DNA of 64,000 bases from Coccinella septempunctata (taxonomy: Eukaryota > Arthropoda > Insecta > Coleoptera > Coccinellidae). The stretch's first letter is position 1, and every line of letters starts with the position of its first letter. Of the stretch, positions 47,838 through 59,420 are shown one piece after another. The DNA lies in assembly GCF_907165205.1 (NCBI RefSeq), contig NC_058189.1, forward strand, positions 51,796,270 through 51,860,269, read 5' to 3'. The notes below the pieces were generated by a model. It saw only the letters and a program-made list of their open reading frames with translations. It was not told where the DNA came from and searched no databases. The position numbers were made by a program, and so were the translations under genes.

Positions 47838-50800
47838 GTCTCTCCACTTATTTAGAAATATTTCCCAAAAACTTCAGCGGCGTCAAGACCAGGAGAAGTG
47901 GAGTGATTACATTCACATATTCTCTCACTTGCTACCTATCGTGAGCTGATGAGTTGTAATTGAGGTATAACGAATGAGGAGGAGCAGGAGGAGGAGAAGT
48001 ATTGGCAGAGTTTAGCTTCTGCGGAAGAGGTATTTAACAAAGGATGAATATTCGTGATTCAGTCACCTTTCGAGGCGATATCGTTATATTATGGATCATC
48101 AATTAAACGTGATCCCAAATATATTCTCAAAGATATTTAATTCTGGCCTTTTCGTGAATAATTTTTGTTAATGTTTTACGTTTTTAAAAGTTATTATGTA
48201 TTTAAAACAAGGTCAAATATCACTTGCTTTCATCTCAACCGCAAGAACTCAAGCTATTTTACAACAACATATTAATTCTGTCTTGTACAGAAGAGATACA
48301 GCCAATTCTGCCCTTTACCTACACGCTTATATTCACCTTCTCTAATGTCTATGAGTTTCTCGAACCCAGTCGAATAGACAAACCAAAGTAAAATCGGAAT
48401 GTGGGGTAAGATTATAGTTTTAGACTTCTCACAGTTCTGAAGTATCAATGTTTATGCTGGATGATGTTACTTCCGCAACTTCATCCCCTATCTATAGCTT
48501 CCAAACTACCTCCTCAACCTTTTCAATAGGGAATAAGGGTTTAGTGACGCTTTATATCAAAAGACTTTTCAAGTAGATTCAAAAAGATCTCACATCTCAC
48601 CTATGTTTCCACCCAGTAACATCAACATAAGGTCCATAACAATCATTAACAAATATTTAATTCAATAGTTCCCGAAAAAAATAGGATTTCCAACGTTTTG
48701 TTTTTTCGGTATATTGATATACAAGCCTTACTCGCTTGATGGTGTCGTCTGCGTTTAGCATAATTCTTTTGCTTTGTTGTGCATTGTGTGAAATCAAAGG
48801 TCATTTTCCGTTGGAAATAGTTGAATGACCGGAAATCATGAAAAAGAAAACAATAATACATTATGCAGGTACAAAATTTCGATATTTACCATTGAAGATT
48901 GCAATTATCAGAATATTTCATAAAATGAGACTCAAAATTTCCTTGCTTGCTATTTTATTCAATAATTTCTTAGTTTTATATAGGGTGAATACATTACAAA
49001 CAGATTTTGAACAGAATCTATATACAAACGATATTTACCATAAAACACACGTTTTCTGAGCTGCTCAGAAAATGCACCGCAACAACCTCTTTTTCCATAT
49101 CTCTCAAACGGTGCCTGGACAAATAAAAAAAGGTGGACAAACATAGACCTACGATGGACAAACGATTTTGAAATTTCGGTTCGAAAATTTTTGTTTGGGG
49201 GTGCCAACTTCACACTTTGCAAAATTTTCAAAGATTGATTTCTATGGTTCTGTGGGTGGACAAAAGTGGACTTACGTTGGACAAACGATCTATACGATTA
49301 AAAATACGTTTTTACAATTTGGGGGTGCTGCTCAGAAAATGCACCGAAAAAAGTTTTTTCCCCATATCTCACAAACAGTGCCTGGACAAATGAAAAAAAA
49401 AAGGTGGACAAACATGGACCTACGATGGACAAACGACCCTGAAATTTTTGATTCAAAATTCGCATTTGGGGGTGCCAACTTGATGACTTTAATTCATGTT
49501 ATTCGTTTGTGGCATTTTTCTGGAGACACCTGTATAATACGCAATCATTTTGTATTAGTAGTGACATCTATTGGTGAGAGCCGATACGATTGGATATCAA
49601 TCTTCCACAAGTAGAAGACGCCACGTAAGAAATCTACAAGCAGAGAAGACAATAGATAGATTCGAGTATCAAATGAAATAAAAAACATTAAGGATATCAC
49701 TTTTGGGGTTATTTGGCAACTTTGTACCAATATACAAATGATGAACAGGACCCGCGGCGAATTTGTACATTGCTGTAAATAGCTTTCACTGATCGGCAAC
49801 AGATGACTCTGATGACAAATTTCAATAATTCCACAATTCGAAAATATGTATTAAAAAATTTCAATTCGAAAATAGAAAAAAAGTTTCAATTCGAATATAT
49901 AAAAAAATTTCTTTTGCCTTCCATGAATTATTTTTAGATCGATACGAAAAATGATATGGTATTAGTAAGATTCTCTGTATCAGTGAACCGCGCAAAAAGA
50001 GGAAAAAAAAACAATTTCATCAAGATTTATTCAAGGTACTGAACAATCAATTTCAATTTTTTCTTCTAAGCGTTAAATCCATTTCATAAACTCTGCTGCC
50101 TATTTAAGAATAAGAACAGGTTCAATGTATGTATCTAAAATAGCAAGAGCTAGATTATTTTACCCGCTGTAAATAAGATGCGCCACAGTTCAATTCTACC
50201 TTCATCTTTCAATATTGACTTTTCTGCATGTGTGATAGAACGCATGACCTCACATTTTTTGGAATGGGCAAAAAATACGTATGTTATATTCAATTTGTTT
50301 CTCATAGTCAATAATAACTTCGAATCGATTTACAGTGAATTTTTATCTGTGAAAGGAAGGTGAGTTTTTCAAATACATAATGGAATATTCCGAGATTTAA
50401 ATCATTAACTCTTAATCTGGTAACACAAGGAATATTACAATTATCCATTTATTTCTCCAAGTGAGCCTAATCAGAAACGAAAAAAAAAGTTGAAAAAATA
50501 GTCACATTTGTCTTAATTGATGTGTAGAATTTATATATAAACATTCGAAACTTCTGCAAGGGTTGCATTGGAAATTCTTCTGCTATGTTGCATTTACCTA
50601 TGAGATTGCAGAAACAACCAATATTTTAATCTGTTATTGCGTCCATGATATTGATCATTTTAAAATAGAGAAAAAATATTTAATTACAATTTTATGCAAA
50701 TTTCGTAAACATCGATTGGTGTTTCCGGAAATTCGAGTGAAAATATGTCTGTTAATGAATGAAAGGACTGATTCTAGGAAGAACTTCGTTGAATAATAAC

Positions 50801-51293
50801 CGCTATCTACACTAGCAAAATTTCTCATTGTTGAAACTTCCGTAGAAAGTTTTTAATCAATAAACATTTACTTATATCATTGGGGTAACATCTATTCCAA
50901 GTTTTTGTTCTCTATTTGTCGAAAGAAATCGAAAATTGCCTATTAACGAATCACTCACGATATTCGTCGCAGTAAACCTTACATTAGTTTCACCTCTGAA
51001 ATCAGTGTTGGAATGACTCATCATATCAACTTCACTGACATTTTTGAAGTGCAGTTTGTTGTTGAAGATGTAGTATATCAGTTACCTAGATAACCTTAGT
51101 TTTTCCTTAACGAAGTTCACGACACTGCTTCAACTCAACAAAAACTGTATAGATAAATTATAATTTCTTCAAGTTCATTTCAGCTGAAAATACGAAGAGG
51201 TTGACTCCTAGAAATATATAGGAACCACATTATCGGATATTTGAATGTATAACATATCCAACAATCGCAAATGGTACAAAACCACAATTTATA
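47838..51293. other. No gene seen apart from the 49-kb tandem repeat
   Basis: Short ORFs at 50178-50363 (ending at a GTGAGT donor-like site) and 50563-50796 do not join in frame. Confidence 0.4.
49060..49490. repeat. Tandem duplication, 267-bp period, with GGACAAACGA sub-repeats
   Basis: CTGCTCAGAAAATGCACCG occurs at 49061 and 49328; GTGCCTGGACAAAT and GGTGGACAAACAT follow both. Within the unit, TGGACAAACGA recurs about every 120 bp and GGGGGTGC about every 140 bp, so the unit is itself built of a smaller repeat. The ORF at 49168-49614 is a by-product. Confidence 0.75.
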
Positions 51294-51878
51294 CAGGCTG
51301 TTTCGCGAGCGGTTGCCCATAGCCTAATTGCGAATGAGGGTCATCTAAGCCTTTCTGAATAGTTGCTTCTTTTGTACCCAAAGGCCATTAGATTCGGAGT
51401 TACAGGCTGATTTATGGACTGCGGTCCAAACTTTCGATATCCATGACTTGAAAACGAACAGTTCGATTTCGATGAAAATTTGTAGACTCGTTAACTTCCA
51501 ATAGCCCTTCGAGATAGCACAAGCAGTTCGAAGATTATCAGGACAGAACTCAAAATATTGAGATTTACTATATTATATTTTGTGGATCAGTTGAAGAATT
51601 TTGGTTTTAAGAATTGAGAAAAACATATTATTTTCTTATCTTGAAATTGCATCTGCCATCTTGAAGGGTTATTGGAAGTCAACAAGCCCACAAAATTCCA
51701 TCTAAATCGGAATACTCATTCTCACGTTATAGGTATCGAAATTTAAGGATAAAATACATTAATCACCCTGTATCACCGGATCTAATGGCGTAATGTACAT
51801 AAGAAGTAACTTTCGTGAAAAGCCTAGATAAGTTGCATTGACCACTAGCCGATGGCCAACCACTCATGAAACACCCTG
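51294..51878. mobile_element. MITE family I, 585 bp
   Basis: Ends CAGGCTGTTTCGCGAGCGGT and complement (ACTCATGAAACACCCTG, ends 51878), flanked by TA. Inside: GGTTGCCCATAGCC vs GGCCAACC, and AAAGGCCATTAGAT vs ATCTAATGGCG pair. Non-coding. Confidence 0.78.
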
Positions 51879-52340
51879 TAATACCCTAATATTCAGATGA
51901 GAGTTGTCGTAGCCAGAAAAATCAAACCATGTTTCATAATACAAAATATGTGAGGTCGTCGCCACAATGAAAAGAAGTTGTTCCACCAGGATAATGAAGT
52001 TTTCGAACTTTTTCTATCAAGTACCAAAGACTTCATTGAGCTGGGAATAAAAGACATGTTCATGAAGCTTAGTTCCTCACATTCTTGAGAGTATTTTCCG
52101 ACAAATCGTGCTTGGAAAATACAATAATCAAGGAAAATATTCTTCAGCAGAGTTTCTCCAATCGTACTTAATTTATTTTCCTTTGAATTTCTTTCATAAC
52201 ATATTTGAAATAGGAAAAATATTGCCCAATTTCGCTATTCTGTGGAATCGCCTTGGAAAAAAATTTGAGCTTCACTGGTAGGAAATTATTACATATGCTA
52301 ACTTCACGGATATCCATTATTTCTTTTCCATTTTTCACAG

Positions 52341-53174
52341 AAGAGAGCTTGGCACAATGGCAAACACTGGAATGGATGTCGAAAGGATGATACGTTTGAG
52401 GGAAGAATTCAAACAGATGCTCTCCAGACTAGATAAGATGGAGCTCGAACTGACCGAAGTGAAAAAAAAACAGAAAAACTTAACGAGTCAAACGGAAGAG
52501 TTGGTGACATTGATGAGGAGACGTGGAATTATAATTCATCATTACGCTTTGGGACCACTCACCAGATGCCGTATTGCCAGAAATCTGAGCGGTTTACTGG
52601 ACGTTGATATTTCAGCTGAAGATATTGATGATTATCAACGTTTGGGCACTGATCCAACTAGCCCCTTGAAAATAATTTTTGTGTCCTATCAGACAAAGAA
52701 GCTCGTTATGGAGAATCAGGAGAAATTGGAGGGTTCTGGGATGACAATCGAAGATGATACGGCGCTTTACGAAGTTGAGAATGACATCCAATTGGTGCCA
52801 GAATCCAGTAGTGATTCTTCTGATTCGTGATCTCTCTAAGCACTCGTTAAGTTGTCGCCACATTTCCAAATTTTTTCGTTTCACATTCAGCCCTTGTCCA
52901 CCGAAATCTATTGCAGGCAAAATATACTTGTTCAATCAATATAGGTACTGTTCTTTATAACATTTTATTGATCGAAATGAAAGTAACGGAGTTTCGGTGT
53001 TCTGCCATTTTTTCACTTATGCTTGTTAACTCTGAGGATGGAAGTCATTTATGAATGTGTTGTATATATGCCCAGAATCTCGATTTTTATTATTTATTTT
53101 CTTAGTACCTACACAATATTTCAATGAAAGTCTTGTAGAAACTGGTTTAATATCTATTCATCACAAAAAATAAA
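52341..53174 (+). CDS. Paralogue 1: LINE ORF1-like domain protein, 157 aa (coding 52357-52830)
   Basis: Uninterrupted ORF from ATG 52357 to TGA at 52828-52830. A strong acceptor (pyrimidine tract then CACAG, ending 52340) lies 16 bases before the ATG, so this is probably a downstream exon behind a non-coding first exon that I cannot place. Residues ~8-55 are charged with heptad-like Leu/Met spacing (likely coiled coil). Residues ~57-140 form a compact domain with the motifs IARNL, LLDVDIS, DI..Y.RL, SPL.II, SY..KK and IEDD. The C-terminus (148-157) is acidic and Ser-rich. This motif order resembles the domain N-terminal to endonuclease/RT in some insect non-LTR elements (family knowledge; not searched). 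No EN or RT follows. About 45 of ~80 domain residues match the paralogue at 56404. AATAAA lies at 53169. Function unknown; nucleic-acid binding is a guess. Real gene: fairly sure. Origin: moderately sure. Confidence 0.72.
53169..53174 (+). terminator. Poly(A) signal candidate, paralogue 1
   Basis: AATAAA ~340 bases after the stop codon of the 157-aa ORF; the nearest clear signal downstream. Confidence 0.4.
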
Positions 53175-54113
53175 TTAAGTGTAAATTATTGCGTAGTTGT
53201 TTTTATCCCTTAACCTTAACGTATTGATGAATAAATAACATTTTTCGTATGAAGATATCCTGAATTGAATGTCAGGTGTCCACCACCACCAATAGGGGTG
53301 TGTTAATTTTTGATGAATAATAATGATACAGCTCATTAAATTTTGAATAATTTTGAGGATGATATCGCTGAATTGAGATTAACAGAATGATTACGAACTG
53401 AATCATATAACTAGATAAAGCTAGTATACATATAGGGTAATGAACTATGTCTATTCTATTTACTACTACAAATCCTTTTTTCAGTTTGGTTTTCGTTGAG
53501 TTTGGTGCCAGTAATATAAAGAGTCGACGTGGAAGTAATTCACGATACCAAAAATAACGCATTATCACCAAAATATTATATTTAGACCGGGATATCTATA
53601 TAGGCGGCCAATTTAGAATATAACAATTTTTTAATCGTTATTATTTGGGAGGATCACAAAATTGGCTGGATAGATCTCCCGATCTGACATCTCACGATTA
53701 TTTTCTTTGAGTTCTTTTGAAACAAAGTTTATTGAAAAGAAACAAAACTAACAAGACATCAATATCGCTTGCGACGAAGTTATAAGACGAGCATTTACTA
53801 CCAGAAACCTCATAAGTTGTCGACTTGTGGCATTAGTTTGTCTATGGGCATTTTTGTAAGGGTTTCTCAGGGTTTGAGTCTCTCCAACTACAAGCGGACG
53901 AACAATGAGCAATGAGCCAATAGGTCACTAGGCCTCAGTTCAGTCTGGTGAGGCACTGTACGTAGAAGATCCTCACAACACAACTCATGAATAAGTGTGG
54001 TGAAACTGGTGCGAATTATTTTGAACAAAATCTAAGTATTAAGTCATTCATAAAAAAGCAATTAATTAAAAAAAAAAGCTACTATTTCATCGTCTCACGA
54101 TTGCGTAGTGGAT

Positions 54114-54185
54114 GATGTGAGTCTCTTTGTACATATGCTTGAACAGTAGATTCCTGAGGTAAAAAAAACTTTCCCTTTACCCAAA
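54114..54185. mobile_element. MITE family B, solo terminal fragment (copy 7)
   Basis: About 65 bp match only the family-B terminus (TGAGTCTCTTTGTACATA..., CAGTAGATTCCTGAGGT). No second end nearby, so a relict. Confidence 0.6.
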
Positions 54186-54294
54186 TTTCAATCTGTGATA
54201 TCTCCTGATATATTCCTCAGATCCATTTGAGATCTCAAGTTCTATAATCAGCGTTGCCATGGCTCCTAATCTAGCGCAAAAACTTGGAATTTTT

Positions 54295-54962
54295 AGGTAA
54301 AAGTTAGCAAGGGATTGGACCCCTCTAAAATGACATATTTCTCCTCTGTCTGAAAATCACTGTGTCCTATCCTATAAGGTACTTCATTTGGATATGGAGT
54401 GCATAGTGGTTGTTTTGTAGATTCGAGAAAACTAACCAAACAGTTGATGATTTGAGAATTGCACCCCAAAGAGCACTTAAAGTGAAGTCGAAAATGAAAA
54501 ATAAAAAAAAAGGTTATTTTTTCATAAATAGTGTCAGATATTTGAAAGTTTGGTGCGAAAATATAGAAAATCGAACTCGCTGAAACGATTGCAAGCAATT
54601 CCGAAAGCCCATCTTTCTTCGTTTACTTTTTCATCGACGAAATGGCATTTTTTGAATAAAAAATGAGCAAGGGGTTAGACCCCCTAAAATGACATATTTG
54701 CTCCTCTGTCCAAAAATCAGGATGTCCTATTACTGTCCAAGGATATGTAGTGCATAGAAACTGTTTTGTACATTCGAGAAAACCAAAAAGTTCGATTCGA
54801 CAGAGAATTGCACTCCAGAGAGCCTTTCAAAGGGGATTCGAAAATGAAAAATGGAAAAACATAAGGAATCATTTTCTCCTGAACGATATAATTAAAATAC
54901 CTAAATGAAGTTGTTTTGAAATTGGCTCGTTGTCTCTCTTCATTAGGCATTTGTCTATTAGG
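54295..54962. repeat. Tandem duplication, ~359-bp period
   Basis: The block with GACATATTT...CTCCTCTGTC, AGTGCATAG and ATTCGAGAAAAC appears at ~54300-54600 and again at ~54655-54960, with many substitutions and a small deletion in copy 2. It lies between the two paralogous genes; no coding meaning. Confidence 0.75.
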
Positions 54963-55256
54963 CATTTCTCTAATGTATTTGTACTAAAAAATGAAATAGA
55001 AAATATATATCCCTATTTCATGGATAATATCATTTTTTTTTCATTAAATACATTTCATCTGTTTTCATCTGTTGTGTTTTGTTGATTTTATTCCAGTTTT
55101 TTTTTGTTAGCAGCATATTCCTAGAGTTTCATTTGATTTATAAAGTTGACGTGTTTTGTTTTTTGAATTGGCTGCATGTGAATATTATTATTATTGCCAA
55201 TTGATTTTCATACTGACAGAAATTTGTATTGTGAGTTGAATCTTTATTTCATTTAG

Positions 55257-56231
55257 GGGAGAGTTGGACAAAACAGGATAGTTCGGTAAAACGGGATATC
55301 GGGCAATATTCGAAAATAAGCAATGCCATTTGACGACTGGTAGTATAACTCGCTGTGGTTAAGGTATCTTCAAATATAGTAGTCCATTATTCAAATGAAT
55401 TGTAAATCTGTAACGTGTGACAAGCTGCAATTCGTGAAGGTACTGAAGGTAGTGTTATACTATTTAGTTTTGCCGGTAGTTAATGGAGAATTTTTCAATT
55501 TGAATAACGAAAATAAATAACGATGAGTATTTCATATGAAAATTTGAATGATTGACTATATTTCGTGATATTTTCAGATATGAAAAAAAGACTTTTGAAT
55601 TTAATTGTTGAACAAGTCTAAAGAAGGATGGGAAAATATGCGAGAGAAACGAACCGGCAGTAATGAACAAGAATAAAGAGTAGGTAAAAAATATAATATT
55701 TAACAAAAAGTCGACAAAAGGAAAGAGAGGAAGAAACAAAAATAGTAGTAGTTCAGAAGACGAAGAGAAACCCGATATGTAACCTGCATTTATTGTTCAG
55801 AATTCAACTCTAAATTAGGGAGTATTTGGTCTTACGAAGCTTGTGCCGGGGTTGAGAATGATGTTGATCCGTACTCGTGCGATATTTGTCGTTGCTGAAG
55901 TCTTGAATTGTTTTTTGTTATAAGTATGAGTTTTCCAAGGTATTCTGTTTTCAATTTAAATAGATATATTTGACTCTTATAATCATTTTCATTTCCATTC
56001 ATACATCATCCCATTTTACCCGACTAGGAGGGCAAAACAGGATACTTTACCTTTTATCACAAATATTACTTTTTCTACATAATCATCAAACAATGAAGGA
56101 ATGCTCGATATTTAATGTATAGAGAAGACACCACAGAAGTTATTGTGCAGAAGTAGCAGTTATCAATAGCTTGTTTAGGGAGTTATGGGTTATATAACGT
56201 TAGCTATCCCGTTTTATCCAACTCTCCCCTA
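55257..56231 (+). mobile_element. Pogo/Tigger-like element, internally deleted, ~975 bp
   Basis: Inverted ends GGGGAGAGTTGGACAAAACA (55257) and complement GTTTTATCCAACTCTCCCC (ends ~56230), with GGGATAG-type sequence further in. A TCCCATTTTACCCGAC motif also lies near 56010. Between them is the eroded C-terminal end of a transposase (55735-55898). It sits between the two paralogous genes. Confidence 0.7.
55735..55898 (+). pseudogene. Relict C-terminus of a pogo-like transposase with zinc-finger tail
   Basis: Two frames: NSSSSEDEEKPD, then after a stop and a 2-base shift CIYCSEFNSKLG, YEACAG and YSCDICRC to the stop at 55896. The C-x2-C...C...C-x2-C layout with AHEACAG-like text is the zinc-finger tail often fused to insect pogo-type DDE transposases. 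The middle Cys pair and its Trp appear deleted. The catalytic core is absent. Inactive. Confidence 0.6.
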
Positions 56232-56370
56232 TTATTGATTATGATAATTATAATTATGATACACTGATATAATATGGAGAATCTGCAAGTGAAAATTTGC
56301 ATCGTTTTTTCATTGATGGACGTAAAAAATGCAATATTTTGCCAATTAATTCAGATCCTTTCTTTTACAG

Positions 56371-57074
56371 GCTATATTATCCCCTGATTGAAAAAGTTCA
56401 ATAATGGAAAGAAAAAGAAGACGTCTCATAAGATACTTGAGGAAACTAAATGACGCCATGCATGAGTTGAGCGATAAATTATGGGATGAATTAGAACAAG
56501 AACAGCAGAGGGCGCTTGGGCTTATAATTCACAATTACGTCTTGCCAAGACTCACTAAGCGTCACATTGCCAGAAATCTAAAGGAACTGTTGGACGTTGA
56601 TATTTCAGACAAAGATATAGTCGAATATTCACGTCTTCACCCTAGTCCAGACAGCCCTTTAAGAATCATATTGGGGTCATACGAAAAGAAGAAGTTCATA
56701 ATGGACAATAAGTATAAATTGGACTACACTGGGATAAAAATTGAAGATGACAGGACAGTCTATGACCAAGATCGACAAAGTGTACAACTCAGTCCAGAAT
56801 CAAATAGCGATGATTCCGAATATTAATATTTTCCAAAATACTCGTATCAGAATTTTGTCTTTGATTCAATTTTTATTTTCTTCCACTTTTATTGAAATTA
56901 TAATGTGTTCGTATAGTTTGTTGTTGTAAATGTCGATTTTTTAATATTATACAGAGTTTGGCACAAAAGACGGAAGTTTTTCGAATGGCTAGTACTATCC
57001 CCTGTAAATCAGTGGAATTGTGATTTTCGTTTTATTCTTATGACTACTATGAAATTATGTTTTTCAACAATAAA
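56371..57074 (+). CDS. Paralogue 2: LINE ORF1-like domain protein, 140 aa (coding 56404-56826)
   Basis: Intact ORF from ATG 56404 to TAA at 56824-56826, 33 bases after an acceptor (TCTTTTACAG ending 56370). It has the same exon design as the gene 4 kb upstream. The N-terminus (1-38) is basic then acidic/Gln-rich, shorter than in paralogue 1. Residues ~39-120 carry the shared domain: LIIHNYVL, IARNLK, LLDVDIS, DI.EYSRL, SPLRII, SYEKKK, KIEDD. The tail PESNSDDSEY matches the acidic end of paralogue 1. Indels fall outside the domain and the frame is open, consistent with selection on the protein, although a decayed-repeat origin cannot be excluded without Ka/Ks. AATAAA is at 57069. A pogo-like remnant and a tandem duplication lie between the two genes. 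The product may bind RNA or DNA, like LINE ORF1 proteins, but no function is shown. Confidence 0.7.
57069..57074 (+). terminator. Poly(A) signal candidate, paralogue 2
   Basis: AATAAA ~245 bases after the stop codon of the 140-aa ORF. Confidence 0.4.
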
Positions 57075-58689
57075 ATATTCTTCATATTTCATTTAACAAA
57101 ATGTTCATTTCAATGAGCAAATTCTATTCTTCCTTTTATGATTATGTGTACAGAGAGCTGATGATTTATCAATACAATATACAGAGTGTTTGTGAATAAA
57201 AGTGAAGGACGTTTGAAATTGAATCTTCGATGAAAATAGGTAGGTGTATCCTTCCAAGATACAGTCTCTAGGAGGTGTTGGAGAGTATACAACATTTTTT
57301 TTCTGAAGGCACTAAGTTACCTTTATAATTTTACATAGTGCGAAACATAATTGTTCCCCTATATAGTGAAATGAAATGAAATTCTAACTACTTGTAAGTT
57401 TTTTAGTTCGAGAAAAGTATCGAAATTTTAGACAAAATATTCATTCCTTCGGTACTGAATTGGGAATCATAAGAAAAGCAAGTTTTTCGAATATCTTTCG
57501 GGCAAAAAAATAGATGGGTTTTTTATTTTCGACCCCTAATAATGAAGTTTAAAAACTTGCTGTTTTTAAGGACCCGTTAAAATATAAAAATGGTCATAAA
57601 TGGTCAATACCTTCTACACCTTGTATCTTTGATTGGTATGATATTTCGAAAAAATTCATATGAAGTAAGTTTACTGATTTCCATCCAGGAATCAAATACT
57701 TCGTATTTGTTTACAAACTGCAAGATTTACTTACAAAATCTTAAGTGAAATTTTATAAAGCCTAAATCTGTGACTTGGAGATGATGAGAATAGAAACTTC
57801 GACCCAGCTGTTAACACAAACATTTTGGGAATCTTTCACCACTAGGGAACACAAACTTACTAACGAAATTTGTCACAAGAAATCTAAGGCGATTGATAAA
57901 GTTCTTGGTAAAAATTTCAACAAACATTTGAGACATGAAGATTCATCATGTTCTAAAAGAATCGTGATATTATGTTTTTCTTTACTTCCAATTATAAAAA
58001 AAGTTGAACTTATTCCATTTTCCGGTTTATTTTTTTCATGTATGTTCGAGTAGACCATAGGCTAAATAAAAATAAATAAAAAATAAGTATCTCGACATTT
58101 TAATTCTCTACAAATGATATAATCCAGAATAGTCTAATTCTGGATGTAACTGAATAGGTACATGATTTTTACAAACTAGTTTTCAACATTCAGAAATCCC
58201 TACAATTAAACTGGGGTTGATGAGAATATTGACTTCTTCCCTCTAAACATTTCACAAATCTTTTTTTAACAGATTAAAGAACGTATTCAAAATGATATGA
58301 CTCTTGTCCTCAGTTGGCCCAAATCAGATACAAGCATTCGAAATATAGAATTGCTCAAATGACAGGAAAAATCAAATATTGTGAAATCATACGATCTGAG
58401 AGGAAATTCGTGTTCATTATTGAGATATTCTGAAATCTGAAATACATTTCTTAGACTAATCTAAGGTTTCAGAAGCTGTATGTGTTCTCGCTCTTTCATG
58501 TTGGAAATTGCTGGGTCTATTCATCAAAATTTAATTCAGAAGGCATGATGATTTTTTTTTTTAACGTTCTGCTGTTGAAGTTCTATGAAAAAATTGGTCC
58601 GACAATGTGCCTCTGACTGATAGCACACCAAACTCTCACGTCCTTATATTTTGAGAGTTGACAAATTCAGAAAAATAAAACTAGGCTGC
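57075..58689. other. Degenerate repeat DNA
   Basis: 58541-58637 matches 10029-10120 and on the minus strand reads VWCAISQRHIVGPIF, a Tc1/mariner-type transposase motif, then a stop. Weaker resemblance to the 9.5-10.7-kb element extends back to ~57880. A TA-CAGAGTG motif at ~57180 may be a worn MITE end. Confidence 0.45.
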
Positions 58690-59365
58690 ATTATAAGAAA
58701 GAATTGATTGATTCATCAAGTCATCAATGAATTGTTTGGGAAACCACTGATAGAAATCATTCCGTTGGGAATTTTGCAGGTCTGCGAAGAGATAACTGTC
58801 GCTGGGTGCTAAATCTGGAGAATAGGGTGGACGCGGAACCAGCTCAATTCTGCTCAAAGCTCATTTCTTACAATTTGGTCTTGGTAGCCAACGATTTATG
58901 AAACGGTGCATTGTCTTGGTGAGCACTGTTTCTTCTCCATTGATGGCCGTTTTTTGGAGATTTTTTCCTTCTAACGTTATTCCTATGAATTGTGAGCAAA
59001 CTTGACATCCACTTTGAAAACAGCTTTCTCATGGACAAATGTTCATGCAAAATAAATCTCACACTTTCCTTTGATATCTATAAAGTGTCAGTTTTCTTCT
59101 GCAACATCAATTCACGATAGACCAATGGGATTTTGTGGACTATTTTGATGTTCTCCATTATAACCACCTCATTTGGCTTTCCAGAGCGTGATACATCATC
59201 GGCGGTTGTACCACGTTTAAACTCCGCATACAGTCAATTATGGTTGATTTTCTTGGAGAACACTCTGAATAATGCTTATTAAGCCATTTTGCTTCGACGG
59301 TATTTTTACTTATCGAAAAGCAATTTTTGCTCCACACAGGAAATTATTTTTTCCTTTGCTTTGAA
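58690..59365 (-). pseudogene. Mariner transposase pseudogene with internal deletion
   Basis: Minus-strand mariner of a different lineage from the one at 23.7 kb. From the high-coordinate end: HYSECSPRKSTI, YAEFKRGTTADDVSRSGKPNEVV, ILHEHLSMRKLFSKW, then a jump from about KWMSSLLT to HQDNAPFHKS, then YSPDLAPSDSYLFADL. The segment with the first catalytic Asp (MDETW) and the region after it is missing, so ~100 residues are deleted around 58930-58990. Stops and frameshifts occur throughout. The second and third catalytic Asp remain. The C-terminal ~60 residues are lost or replaced. Not functional. Confidence 0.82.
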
Positions 59366-59420
59366 ATCTCAAAAGTAGCGTCACTTCAAGAGCTATAAGA
59401 ACTTAAGATATAGTTCAAAT

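Noticed and set aside
49168..49614. 148-codon ORF as a gene
   Set aside because: It lies across the 267-bp tandem duplication and its protein is the repeat read through.
50178..50796. Two-exon gene joining the ORFs at 50178 and 50563
   Set aside because: Donor GTGAGT at 50359 and acceptor-like CTGCAAG at 50560 do not give a continuous frame, and no family is recognised.
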